A stretch of DNA of 64,000 nucleotides, from contig OX485804.1 of assembly GCA_950295325.1 (NCBI GenBank), forward strand, positions 51,214,001-51,278,000, read 5' to 3'. Under the pieces are notes generated by a model. It made no database searches. It was not told the DNA's origin and worked only from the letters and a program-made list of their open reading frames with translations. The position numbers and the translations under genes were made by a program. Position 1 is the stretch's first letter, and every line of letters begins with the position of its first letter. Below, piece by piece: positions 25,223 through 37,100 of this stretch. Origin of the DNA: Polytrichum commune (Eukaryota; Streptophyta; Polytrichopsida; Polytrichales; Polytrichaceae).

Positions 25223-26299
25223 CTAGCCCCAGTCCCTGAATCGCTCGAAACCAACCTCTGCTCAACCAGCTGCTGGCGACCGAGGTTTGCAGTTGGTGCA
25301 ACTAAGATTTGCCTTCTTGCTGATTCCTCCTCCCGTTACACCAAGATTCAGGCCAGATCTTCACATTAGCTCTGTGCCGAACGCCCTGCCCTCACATTCT
25401 GATTTTGAATCCTCCCCTACGCATTGCAGTAGTTTTTCGGTGATTTTTTTCTGGGCCATTTCTGATCGGAATCCAAGTCCAATTCACCCTTAGCCCTGAG
25501 TTCATTGCACATTCACTTAATCCCAATCCTACCCTCACCTCCGCGCATGCTCCCATCAACCTCCACCGTAGTAGAGAATGTCGTCTCCTTTCGCCTCCCC
25601 CCTCTGTAATCGCTGAACTTCGGTGAAGACAACATGTTGCCCAAGCTACAGCCTCTCCCCGAATGCATGGCCCTTCACCCACATTCGCCTACATCTAATT
25701 AACTGCTCCTGGCACTGATTAGCTGCGTCGTCGGTTCTTGTTCTTCAAAGTATTGTCCGCCCATACCAGCCACCTCCAACGAACAACTGAGAGAGACAGA
25801 CAGAGTGAGAGCCCCAGGTCAAAACAGGGTGCCCCCTGTTCGGAGTTCCGCATCTCCAGGGTCCATCTTATCCCTGTGCTAATGGCCTCCTCCTTAATTG
25901 CAACTGAACTGGGCTTAAAACGAACACCCCACACATCTAACCCAACTCTCATTGACCTAAGACTAACATAACTTGCCCTAGTCTTAATTCAAATCCCCAT
26001 CCAACCACGCTTGACTCATTAAACTAAATAAAATTCCAAACTACAACATGCCCAGCCGTTAATCCACATTTACTGTCAATTTTGCATGACTGAGGAATCC
26101 TTGGGACTGAATTCTAAGTGTAATTTTCATTCAACCCTTAAGCCTAGCACAGTAACAATTTTAACTTAAGCCTAATTGAAAATCAAATGTTTAAGCTTTT
26201 CTTTTCTTTTCAACATTGAATATATAAGTGACCTCAAGATGGAGGCCCAATAGTGTTTTAACGTTAATGACATATGTGGGCACTACTTTTAGGCTCACA
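25223..26299 (-). mobile_element. LTR-like sequence on minus (TGTGAGCC family)
   Basis: Read on minus it begins at 26299 with TGTGAGCCTAAAAGTAGTGC then CCACAT, closely matching the starts of the sequences at 47007 and 51334 (TGTGAGCCCAAAA...GCCCACA). It interrupts the integrase C-terminus of copia element 2 at about 26294. The body is C-rich on plus with no ORF. Its far end is not visible; element 1 may have inserted into it at 25213/25214. LTR identity is inferred from the shared terminal sequence. Confidence 0.5.
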
Positions 26300-27255
26300 C
26301 TCTAGGACTAAGTTAGATCCTCGCTCCGAAAGATGCATTCTACTTAGCTTTGATGAAGCAGCCAGGGCCTACAGGTGTTACCGACCCTCCACAAGAAATT
26401 TTTTTTGTTTCCAGGGATATCGTCATAGACGAGGACAAATTCTCCACTCCGACACAGACACCGGAGCCTCAACCCACTCCCACACCAGACAATATACCCG
26501 CCCCAACCCGGACAGAAGAATCCCAGGCCCTTCTCGGTCTACAGCCACAATACCTGCCTCCTGACCCACCGATTAACCCACCAAGTCCCTCCCACGTACC
26601 TATTCCCCTCCCCGACTTCCAGCAAGTCACCTCACCGACTGCTACCGTTTCTGACTCTGCTCCACCTATCCCCGAGCAAGTTGCTTCCCCGACTTCCTCC
26701 CCAATTTCGATCAACAATCCACCTCGGCGCTCTGACCGAATTCGACGTTTCCCACGACACCTCTATGATTTCGCCGCTCATGTTGAGCTTGACCCTTCTG
26801 ACTCTGCTCTTGACATGCAATCTGAACACCTTACTTTCCAAGAGGTTCATACTCACCCTCACTGGAAGGCTGCCATGCAAGAAGAAATAGATTCTATACA
26901 CAGCAACAACACTTGGACCTCAGTTGACCTTCCCCCTAACAAGAAAGCTATCTCTTCTCATTGGGTTTACAAGGTGAAGACAGGTAGCAACGGCAGTCTC
27001 CCCCGATACAAAGCTAGATTAGTCGCTCGAGGTTTTGAACAGAAGGATGGCATTGATTTTCTTGACACCTTTGCACCTGTGGTTCGCTGGGAAACTATCC
27101 GAATCCTTGTTGCTATCGCTATCCACCTCAATTGGCCTATCCATCACCTTGACGTCCTCACTGCATTTTTGAATGGCATTTTAAAGGAGGATGTTTACAT
27201 GCACCTGCCCCTAGGCTTCATCCAGCAAGGAGCCGAACATCTGGTGTGCAAACTC
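26294..27255 (+). mobile_element. Ty1/copia retrotransposon 2, 5' half (integrase end to reverse transcriptase)
   Basis: Starts within the integrase C-terminus (HSRTKLDPRSERC, then the ARAYRCY block) and runs in an open frame at 26350-27270 through a Pro-rich linker to the reverse transcriptase start: WKAAMQEEIDSI, SHWVYKVKTG, YKARLVARGFEQK, DTFAPVVRWETIR and HHLDVLTAFLNG (first catalytic Asp). Homology stops after VCKL at 27255, exactly where element 2 is inserted; the frame resumes at 42518. Upstream gag, protease and most of integrase are missing because of the minus-strand LTR-like sequence. Confidence 0.9.
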
Positions 27256-27312
27256 GAGCGACGCTATTTTGCGAGCAGTGAGCAGTAAGCGGTGAGCGGT
27301 GAGCGATAAGTT
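27256..27312. repeat. Left terminal inverted repeat of element 2
   Basis: After GAGCGAC come GCTATTTTGCGAGC and five tandem variants of a 7-mer (AGTGAGC, AGTAAGC, GGTGAGC, GGTGAGC, GATAAG). The 7-base periodicity is shared by the other ends of this family; the copy number of the 7-mer varies between ends. Confidence 0.88.
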
Positions 27313-27964
27313 TTTCTTTTTTTAGTTAAAATAATAGTTTAATGTGCAGGGTATATTAAAAAAATCATTGTTTTGCAAATATATTTCCAATTATAGTAAA
27401 TTTTGGGACCTATACCCGTGGAAAATTCCTCCACAATGATCGTTGCAAAGTTGTTTTTGGGATGTTTTTAGGGTTTAGGGAGTCGAAATCAATATTGACA
27501 AACATTGTGGAGTATTTCTATGCAGCAAAACTAAATTACATTGGCATCTTTTGAGATCCGTGAGATTGAAGATGAATTCAAGGAAAGTGGAGATATCAGA
27601 CACCTAAGGTTTCTAGACTATCAAAAAGAAAATTAAATGAAGCTTCGAGGTCAACAAAAACGTTGATACATCAAATACCTCGAAGTGGCCCTTTTAATCT
27701 CACTAGTTCATGATTAAAACAGAGGCTGCATACATACGTTTCTCTGAGAAGACAATGAACTCAACATCTCTATACAAGATTTTGTATAATGAAGGAAACA
27801 GTAATTGATGAGTATTAAAACTAAACCATTCAAATTCAATACTGTAGCGCCTTTAAAGAGTGACGGTATAAAAATACTGCACTTGGTAGTGGCCCTTTCC
27901 GTCTCACTACCTCAATTTCATTGATGTGATTGAAATGAAATTACAAGAGTACTTCATCCAAAGC
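27313..27964. other. Left subterminal region of element 2
   Basis: Non-coding. Contains two diverged direct copies of a motif with GTGGCCCTTT then TCTCACTA (about 27675 and 27887), roughly 210 bases apart, a possible transposase subterminal site. Confidence 0.35.
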
Positions 27965-30893
27965 CTAAGAGGTTGTCTGGGTCAACAATCCACTCTGAAG
28001 GATTTGCTTGACCTCATTAAAGCTAAAACTAGCAGCATGAATAAAAGTATCAGAATCAGGATCAAGTCCACAAATTATCGTAAACACATAGTATAGGTGC
28101 TTACAATTGGCCCACTGACCGCGCTTTCCAAGTGCCTTGGTTGCCATTTCCTTGAAATTGTGACAAGTGCACGCCGGAAGTTGAGAAATAGTCAAGTGGT
28201 ACTGGTGGATATTGGGAGGAGAACCAGAATCCAAGGTAACAATACAGCCAAGAGCTGGGGCAGGCACCATGCTAATGTTGCGAATGCAAGCTTTTAACGT
28301 GAGAGTAGAGACGCAGTTGTTGGCGTGACGTGTGGAAGGGGCCTTACTCATGCGACGGATATTCTTCCCGGACCTGCGCTTGGGGAACTCATCCGGAGAT
28401 GCCGGAGTAACATACGAAGTCAAGTCCACGTGGGAGAGGTTGTCTCGGAACAATCGTCTTGGAGAGATTTCTTGTCGTTGAGGAAGGCGAAATCCAGCAG
28501 TCTCCAATTGGAGGATCTCCTTGCGGGTAAGGTTTGTCCCCATCTTGACAGGCCAAGTCTCAGGGACTTCAGGCCTTGATATAACCCACTTCCTGGGAGT
28601 TCCTTTAACACACCTTTCAATATCATCGTTACAAAAGAAGAATTGCAAGAGTTCTTGCTTATTCTTTCGGTAATTGGTCATCATCCCGGTGTACGTTGGC
28701 GCAGCGGTACTCTTCCTGTCTTGAACAATACGGGCCACACACTTCTTCTTTGTCATCGCTTGTATAGCAAAGCAAGCCTTTGCAGACGTCTTAGGAAGAC
28801 GTGCGATGTGCCACTTACTTTCGTCACAAGCTGATTCTTGAACTGCTGTAACATGCTGCAAAGGAGCAAGTGGGGTGACATCACTTACTCGAGTCTTGCC
28901 GTTCGATTGCTGCGGCGCAATTGGAGTTGCAAACGTTTCAGGAGATTCTGAATCAGCGGTTGGTGAGGCCGTTTGAGAGTTTTTGATGGAAGACCGCGTT
29001 TGCACTCGGGGACGAGAGATGGAGATCTTGTCAGGTCGGTGAGAGTCAAGTTCCGAACCTGGAGGAAGGTCAGCCTTCCGTTTCAACGATAGGAAGACTT
29101 CTTCACCTTCTAAGTGTGGCGTTCTAGTGAAAACTCTTGTGCTCCGGGCATTCTAGTCATTGCTTCGTGAAGGGACTTGGTGTTGCTGGTAATCTCCGAA
29201 GAACGTTGTGCGGCACGTAACTTCAGCTCTTCCTTGGACGGGCCAGTACCAGCACGATCTCCTTTTAAGTACTGGTAGTACGAGACACATTGCATAAATG
29301 CGCGCACGTAGTCATCAACTGTTGCAACGTATGGATCCTTACCACGGTGGCCGGATTGTTGGAGCCACTTATTGTGCACGGTCTTGGCCAAATTGCAGGA
29401 AGGCATTTCAGCCAACTCAACTTCGTTCAAGTCCTATGGAGAAGGAGTTTAGAAAGAATCGATTAGGAAACATGTAGGAGACGATTGACGATTGCTTTAT
29501 CAATGGATGGGTAGACGTTCAATGAGCGAAGAACTTACCAATTGCATGAAGCCACCCCATTGGCAGTAGCGGAAATGCCAAAAAGCAAGCCAGGAGTCGG
29601 GATATGGCATCCTCAGATGCGGCACCGGATGAAAGCCACCACGCGCGAATGGCAAGGTAGCGCATTTCAGCTTCAGAAATGGTCTTGGCGTTCTTGTATT
29701 GCTTGCAAAGCAATCGGTGCTGATCTTGAAGGTCGAGTCTAATGTAGGCCTTTGTGTGCTTCTCGAGGGACTGAGTCCAGTGAAAGAGGCACGTTCTCTC
29801 CTTGTTTTCCATGGGCATAGATGCATCTCCGTTTCCGTAGACAATACGGATAGCATTCCAATTGGCTTGAGCGCTATCTGCCATAAACCCTTTGAAGTTT
29901 GGTTGAGAAACGTTGTGGCGAGCCATAATAGCGTTGAGGTTTTTCTAAACCACAATTTGAGCAGCGGTATCCTCGGACTGCATGTCACAGACGGCAATGG
30001 TCATTACTCGACAAAACGTGGCATCATAAACATGGCACGCCATTGTAGTCCAACTTTGCACACGCTTAACATGGTCAAACATGAGCCAAGCGTTTTCGAG
30101 GTCTCCACCGGCTTGCATCCGTTTCACGAGGTCGACTCCACTACCCGGTCCTACCTCAAACATTTGGAACACAAAGACCTTGTCAGTTTCCGCTCCTTGG
30201 CCTGGAAACTTGTTCTCCTGGACATAAGGCCAGTTGCTTGACCCACGAAGTTTGGTGATGCTATCCATAACCCCAAATCTACGGATGTATTTGAAACCCG
30301 ATACAGTATTACGGATGCTAGGCGAAGTAAGGTGCTTACAACGATCAAACAAAGGCAGGAGGTCATCTACAGAGAGGAATTTTGGTTGTGAACCCTCAGG
30401 CGCTAGGAGCATGTCTCCAACTAAGTCTTTGCTAGCTTCCAAAACTAAAGCGGAGTTGGTAGCTGTAGGAGTGCTTTGAATTTGTTCACTCAGGAAGCTG
30501 GTAGTATGCTCAATGGAGTTGCGATAATCACCAGTTTTGACCGGACGGGCATGGATTCCGAAGTGAATACAAGCCCGAGTCATAGATTCTGATCCAACTA
30601 CATAATAAATCCTAGCCAGACACAAGGCAACACAATTCGGCGAAACCTTACAAATGGAACAAACGATGGTTGAATCCTTGGGAGGCACGGTACCACACTC
30701 AAAGGGCAAAGATGAGTTGCCCTCCCACTCCGTTTCATTAATAGGTGTGGTGTGGTGTGCTCGAGTAAGGAACTCACAGTCAACATTATCGCACCGTAAA
30801 TGACCTAAACAGGAAGAGGTACAAAAAGTGAGACCAAAATCGTTAGAGATGTTGGACGTGATAGTTCGGGTCTAGGCATGGCCATCGATAGTA
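27965..30893 (-). pseudogene. MULE-like transposase pseudogene, element 2 copy (core and SWIM domain, N-terminus lost)
   Basis: Minus strand. Homology begins at about 30893 (HA-stop-TRTITSN, Trp codon turned to TAG) and includes SCLGHLRCDN, TRACIHFG, HVYDATFCRVM, FMADSAQANWN and FHWTQSLEKH. An intron at 29434-29538 sits exactly where the sister copy has one. Then AEMPSCNLAKTVHNKW and, in the last frame (29086-27965), KTSAKACFAIQAM, CNDDIERCVKG, and a SWIM zinc finger near 28085-28175 (CTCHNF ... CKHLYYVF, pattern C-x-C-xn-C-x-H). Stop codon at 27965. Lesions: TAG for Trp near 29945 and 30868, and a one-base frameshift near 29130. The N-terminal part present in element 1 is cut at 30893, where satellite-side DNA begins. 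Confidence 0.72.
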
Positions 30894-30949
30894 GGGCGGG
30901 CAGGTGCTAGTGAGAGGGTTAGGCAAGCGGTAACCCTAGAACATATCTA

Positions 30950-31129
30950 GCAGCACCCTAAACATTTCCAAGCTTTTGAGAGGGTGCGCAAGCTGTGGCA
31001 GATGAATCCTGCGCCGACAGCCATGGACACCAGGGAGGTCACAGCGGGCAATCAAAGAGGTAGTACATCGAGACAGCTTGGAGAGTCGTCGTCGACGGAG
31101 GTGCGCAACCTCGAGGGCGACATCGTAGG
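30950..31129 (+). pseudogene. Exon-like fragment of unknown origin
   Basis: An open plus frame reading VRKLWQMNPAPTAMDT then a Ser/Arg-rich stretch and VRNLEGDIV, ending at a good donor (GTAG|GTGAGC at about 31130). It differs in composition from the transposase and lies at its truncation point, so it looks like a captured host exon whose downstream intron is the satellite array. Not recognised; short. Confidence 0.3.
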
Positions 31130-31179
31130 TGAGCCTTGAATCCTGAAACCCTAATAAAACTTTGCGGGTTTCTTCATGC

Positions 31180-34100
31180 TTCTAGCCTTCAGAAAACTTG
31201 TGCTCGTGCCTGTGGGTTGCAATCAAATTGCTTGTGGGTTGCTCTCTGTGGGTTGCAATCAGATTGCTTCTAGGTCACTCTTAATGTGCTTTCAGGTCGC
31301 TCTTATTGTGCTCTCAGGTTGCTTAGATCTCTCTTAAGGTGCTCCCAGGTCGCTCTTAAGGTGCTCTCATGTTGCTTAGATTTCTCTTAATGTGCTATCA
31401 GGTCGCTCTTCATGTGCTCTCAGGTCGCTTAGATTTCAAAAGTTGAAATTTTCATTCGGTGCCTGAGGCACCCCGCCGGTGCCGGCTAGGGGCTCCGGGC
31501 TGGACCCTAAGGGATCCTGGTTGCTCCCAGGTGGTTCTTAAGGTGCTCTCAGGTGGCTTAGATTTCTCTTAAGGTGCTCCCAGGTCGCTCTTAATGTGCT
31601 CTCAGGTTGCTTAGATTTCTCTTAAGGTGCTCCCAGGTCGCTCTTAATGTGCTCTCAGGTTGCTTAGATTTCTCTTAAGGTGCTCTCAGGTATCTCTTAA
31701 TGTGCTCTCAGGTTGCTTAGATTTCTCTTAAGGTGCTCTCAGGTTGCTTAGATTTAAAAGTTGGAATTTTCATTGGGTGCCTGAGGCACCCTGCCAGTGC
31801 CGGCTAGGGGCTCTTGGCTGGACCCTGAGGGATCCTGGTTGCTCCCAGGTGGCTCTTAAGGTGCTCTCAGGTTGCTTAGATTTAAAAGTTGGAATTTTCA
31901 TTGGGTGCCTGAGGCACCCCGCCGGTGCCGGCTAGGGGCTCTTGGCTGGACCCTGAGGGATCCTGGTTGCTCCCAGGTGGCTCTTAAGGTGCTCTCAGGT
32001 GGCTTAGATTTCTCTTAAGGTGGTCTCAGGTCGCTCTTATTGTGCTCTCAGGTTGCTTAGATTTCTCTTAAGGTGCTCCCAGGTCGCTCTTAATGTGCTC
32101 TCAGGTTGCTGAGATTTCTCTTAAGGTGCTCTCAGGTATCTCTTAATGTGCTCTCAGGTTGCTTAGATTTCTCTTAAGATGCTCTCAGGTTGCTTAGATT
32201 TAAAAGTTGGAATTTTCATTGGGTGCCTGAGGCACCCCGCCGGTGCCGGCTAGGGGCTCTTCGCTGCTCCCAGGTGGCACTGCCAAGTTTCAAACAGGCA
32301 TAACTTCCTCATTACTTGCTTGAATGAGGCAAGTGAGGAGTCCATCGGCATCTACATGAAGCGTAGATGAAGATGCAGTGGTTGGTTGTTATGATCAGAC
32401 ATCATACAAGGAAGTTATGATGCTCTGAAGCTGCTAGGGGGTTCTAGGCCCAGCAGCTAAGGGAAAATGTCTACTTGGCCCCAACTCTTGGTGGAGAGAA
32501 TTGAAAATTGGCAAGATTGTCAAGGGGGGCTAGCAAGGGTTGCGACATCTCAGGTTGCTTAGATTTAAAAGTTGGAATTTTCATTGGGTGCCTGAGGCAC
32601 CCCGCCGGTGCCGGCTAGGGGCTCTTGGCTGGACCCTGAGGGATCATGGTTGCTCCCAGGTGGCTCTTAAGGTGCTCTCAGGTTGCTTAGATTTAAAAGT
32701 TGGAATTTTCATTGGGTGCTGGCTAGGGGCTCTTGGCTGGACCCTGAGGGATCCTGGTTGCTCCCAGGTGGCTCTTAAGGTGCTCTCAGGTTGCTTAGAT
32801 TTAAAAGTTGGAATTTTCATTGGGTGCCTGAGGCACCCCGCCGGTGCCGGCTAGGGGCTATTGGCTGGACCCTGAGGGATCCTGGTTGCTCCCAGGTGGC
32901 TCTTAAGGTGCTCTCAGGTTGCTTAGATTTAAAAGTTGGAATTTTCATTGGGTGCCTGAGGCACCCTGCCGGTGCCGGCTAGGGGCTCTTGGCTGGACCC
33001 TGAGGGATCCTGGTTGCTCCTAGGTGGCTTTTAAGGTGCTCTCAGGTTGCTTAGATTTCTCTTAAGGTGCTCTCAGGTTGCTTAGATTTAAAAGTTGGAA
33101 TTTTCATTGGGTGCCGGCTAGGGGCTATTGGCTGGACCCTGAGGGATCTTGGTTGCTCCCAGGTGGCTCTTAAGGTGCTCTCAGGTTGCTTAGATTTAAA
33201 AGTTGGAATTTTCATTGGGTGCCTGAGGCACCCCGCCGGTGCCGGCTAGGGGCTCTTCGCTGCTCCCAGGTGGCACTGCCAAGTTTCAAACAGGCATAAC
33301 TTCCTCATTACTTGCTTGAATGAGGCAAGTGAGGAGTCCATCGGCATCTACATGAAGCGTAGATGAAGATGCAGTGGTTGGTTGTTATGATCAGACATCA
33401 TACAAGGAAGTTATGATGCTCTGAAGCTGCTAGGGGGTTCTAGGCCCAGCAGCTAAGGGAAAATGTCTACTTGGCCCCAACTCTTGGTGGAGAGAATTGA
33501 AAATTGGCAAGATTGTCAAGGGGGGCTAGCAAGGGTTGCGACATCTCAGGTTGCTTAGATTTAAAAGTTGGAATTTTCATTGGGTGCCTGAGGCACCCCG
33601 CCGGTGCCGGCTAGGGGCTCTTGGCTGGACCCTGAGGGATCATGGTTGCTCCCAGGTGGCTCTTAAGGTGCTCTCAGGTTGCTTAGATTTAAAAGTTGGA
33701 ATTTTCATTGGGTGCCTGAGGCACCCCGCCGGTGCCGGCTAGGGGCTCTTGGCTGGACCCTGAGGGATCCTGGTTGCTCCCAGGTGGCTCTTAAGGTGCT
33801 CTCAGGTGGCTTAGATTTCTCTTAAGGTGGTCTCAGGTCGCTCTTATTGTGCTCTCAGGTTGCTTAGATTTCTCTTAAGGTGCTCCCAGGTCGCTCTTAA
33901 TGTGCTCTCAGGTTGCTGAGATTTCTCTTAAGGTGCTCTCAGGTATCTCTTAATGTGCTCTCAGGTTGCTTAGATTTCTCTTAAGATGCTCTCAGGTTGC
34001 TTAGATTTAAAAGTTGGAATTTTCATTGGGTGCCTGAGGCACCCCGCCGGTGCCGGCTAGGGGCTCTTCGCTGCTCCCAGGTGGCACTGCCAAGTTTCAA

Positions 34101-37100
34101 ACAGGCATAACTTCCTCATTACTTGCTTGAATGAGGCAAGTGAGGAGTCCATCGGCATCTACATGAAGCGTAGATGAAGATGCAGTGGTTGGTTGTTATG
34201 ATCAGACATCATACAAGGAAGTTATGATGCTCTGAAGCTGCTAGGGGGTTCTAGGCCCAGCAGCTAAGGGAAAATGTCTACTTGGCCCCAACTCTTGGTG
34301 GAGAGAATTGAAAATTGGCAAGATTGTCAAGGGGGGCTAGCAAGGGTTGCGACATCTCAGGTTGCTTAGATTTAAAAGTTGGAATTTTCATTGGGTGCCT
34401 GAGGCACCCCGCCGGTGCCGGCTAGGGGCTCTTGGCTGGACCCTGAGGGATCATGGTTGCTCCCAGGTGGCTCTTAAGGTGCTCTCAGGTTGCTTAGATT
34501 TAAAAGTTGGAATTTTCATTGGGTGCTGGCTAGGGGCTCTTGGCTGGACCCTGAGGGATCCTGGTTGCTCCCAGGTGGCTCTTAAGGTGCTCTCAGGTTG
34601 CTTAGATTTAAAAGTTGGAATTTTCATTGGGTGCCTGAGGCACCCCGCCGGTGCCGGCTAGGGGCTATTGGCTGGACCCTGAGGGATCCTGGTTGCTCCC
34701 AGGTGGCTCTTAAGGTGCTCTCAGGTTGCTTAGATTTAAAAGTTGGAATTTTCATTGGGTGCCTGAGGCACCCTGCCGGTGCCGGCTAGGGGCTCTTGGC
34801 TGGACCCTGAGGGATCCTGGTTGCTCCTAGGTGGCTTTTAAGGTGCTCTCAGGTTGCTTAGATTTCTCTTAAGGTGCTCTCAGGTTGCTTAGATTTAAAA
34901 GTTGGAATTTTCATTGGGTGCCGGCTAGGGGCTATTGGCTGGACCCTGAGGGATCTTGGTTGCTCCCAGGTGGCTCTTAAGGTGCTCTCAGGTTGCTTAG
35001 ATTTAAAAGTTGGAATTTTCATTGGGTGCCTGAGGCACCCCGCCGGTGCCGGCTAGGGGCTCTTCGCTGCTCCCAGGTGGCACTGCCAAGTTTCAAACAG
35101 GCATAACTTCCTCATTACTTGCTTGAATGAGGCAAGTGAGGAGTCCATCGGCATCTACATGAAGCGTAGATGAAGATGCAGTGGTTGGTTGTTATGATCA
35201 GACATCATACAAGGAAGTTATGATGCTCTGAAGCTGCTAGGGGGTTCTAGGCCCAGCAGCTAAGGGAAAATGTCTACTTGGCCCCAACTCTTGGTGGAGA
35301 GAATTGAAAATTGGCAAGATTGTCAAGGGGGGCTAGCAAGGGTTGCGACATCTCAGGTTGCTTAGATTTAAAAGTTGGAATTTTCATTGGGTGCCTGAGG
35401 CACCCCGCCGGTGCCGGCTAGGGGCTCTTGGCTGGACCCTGAGGGATCATGGTTGCTCCCAGGTGGCTCTTAAGGTGCTCTCAGGTTGCTTAGATTTAAA
35501 AGTTGGAATTTTCATTGGGTGCTGGCTAGGGGCTCTTGGCTGGACCCTGAGGGATCCTGGTTGCTCCCAGGTGGCTCTTAAGGTGCTCTCAGGTTGCTTA
35601 GATTTAAAAGTTGGAATTTTCATTGGGTGCCTGAGGCACCCCGCCGGTGCCGGCTAGGGGCTATTGGCTGGACCCTGAGGGATCCTGGTTGCTCCCAGGT
35701 GGCTCTTAAGGTGCTCTCAGGTTGCTTAGATTTAAAAGTTGGAATTTTCATTGGGTGCCTGAGGCACCCTGCCGGTGCCGGCTAGGGGCTCTTGGCTGGA
35801 CCCTGAGGGATCCTGGTTGCTCCTAGGTGGCTTTTAAGGTGCTCTCAGGTTGCTTAGATTTCTCTTAAGGTGCTCTCAGGTTGCTTAGATTTAAAAGTTG
35901 GAATTTTCATTGGGTGCCGGCTAGGGGCTATTGGCTGGACCCTGAGGGATCTTGGTTGCTCCCAGGTGGCTCTTAAGGTGCTCTCAGGTTGCTTAGATTT
36001 AAAAGTTGGAATTTTCATTGGGTGCCTGAGGCACCCCGCCGGTGCCGGCTAGGGGCTCTTCGCTGCTCCCAGGTGGCACTGCCAAGTTTCAAACAGGCAT
36101 AACTTCCTCATTACTTGCTTGAATGAGGCAAGTGAGGAGTCCATCGGCATCTACATGAAGCGTAGATGAAGATGCAGTGGTTGGTTGTTATGATCAGACA
36201 TCATACAAGGAAGTTATGATGCTCTGAAGCTGCTAGGGGGTTCTAGGCCCAGCAGCTAAGGGAAAATGTCTACTTGGCCCCAACTCTTGGTGGAGAGAAT
36301 TGAAAATTGGCAAGATTGTCAAGGGGGGCTAGCAAGGGTTGCGACATCTCAGGTTGCTTAGATTTAAAAGTTGGAATTTTCATTGGGTGCCTGAGGCACC
36401 CCGCCGGTGCCGGCTAGGGGCTCTTGGCTGGACCCTGAGGGATCATGGTTGCTCCCAGGTGGCTCTTAAGGTGCTCTCAGGTTGCTTAGATTTAAAAGTT
36501 GGAATTTTCATTGGGTGCTGGCTAGGGGCTCTTGGCTGGACCCTGAGGGATCCTGGTTGCTCCCAGGTGGCTCTTAAGGTGCTCTCAGGTTGCTTAGATT
36601 TAAAAGTTGGAATTTTCATTGGGTGCCTGAGGCACCCCGCCGGTGCCGGCTAGGGGCTATTGGCTGGACCCTGAGGGATCCTGGTTGCTCCCAGGTGGCT
36701 CTTAAGGTGCTCTCAGGTTGCTTAGATTTAAAAGTTGGAATTTTCATTGGGTGCCTGAGGCACCCTGCCGGTGCCGGCTAGGGGCTCTTGGCTGGACCCT
36801 GAGGGATCCTGGTTGCTCCTAGGTGGCTTTTAAGGTGCTCTCAGGTTGCTTAGATTTCTCTTAAGGTGCTCTCAGGTTGCTTAGATTTAAAAGTTGGAAT
36901 TTTCATTGGGTGCCGGCTAGGGGCTATTGGCTGGACCCTGAGGGATCTTGGTTGCTCCCAGGTGGCTCTTAAGGTGCTCTCAGGTTGCTTAGATTTAAAA
37001 GTTGGAATTTTCATTGGGTGCCTGAGGCACCCCGCCGGTGCTGGCTAGGGGCTATTGGCTGGACCCTGAGGGATCTTGGTTGCTCCCAGGTGGCTCTTAA

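Noticed and set aside
520-27255. Copia fragments at 520-3050 and 26294-27255 as two parts of one element
   Set aside because: Both contain the integrase C-terminus (the AYRLW and AYRCY blocks), so they are separate copies.
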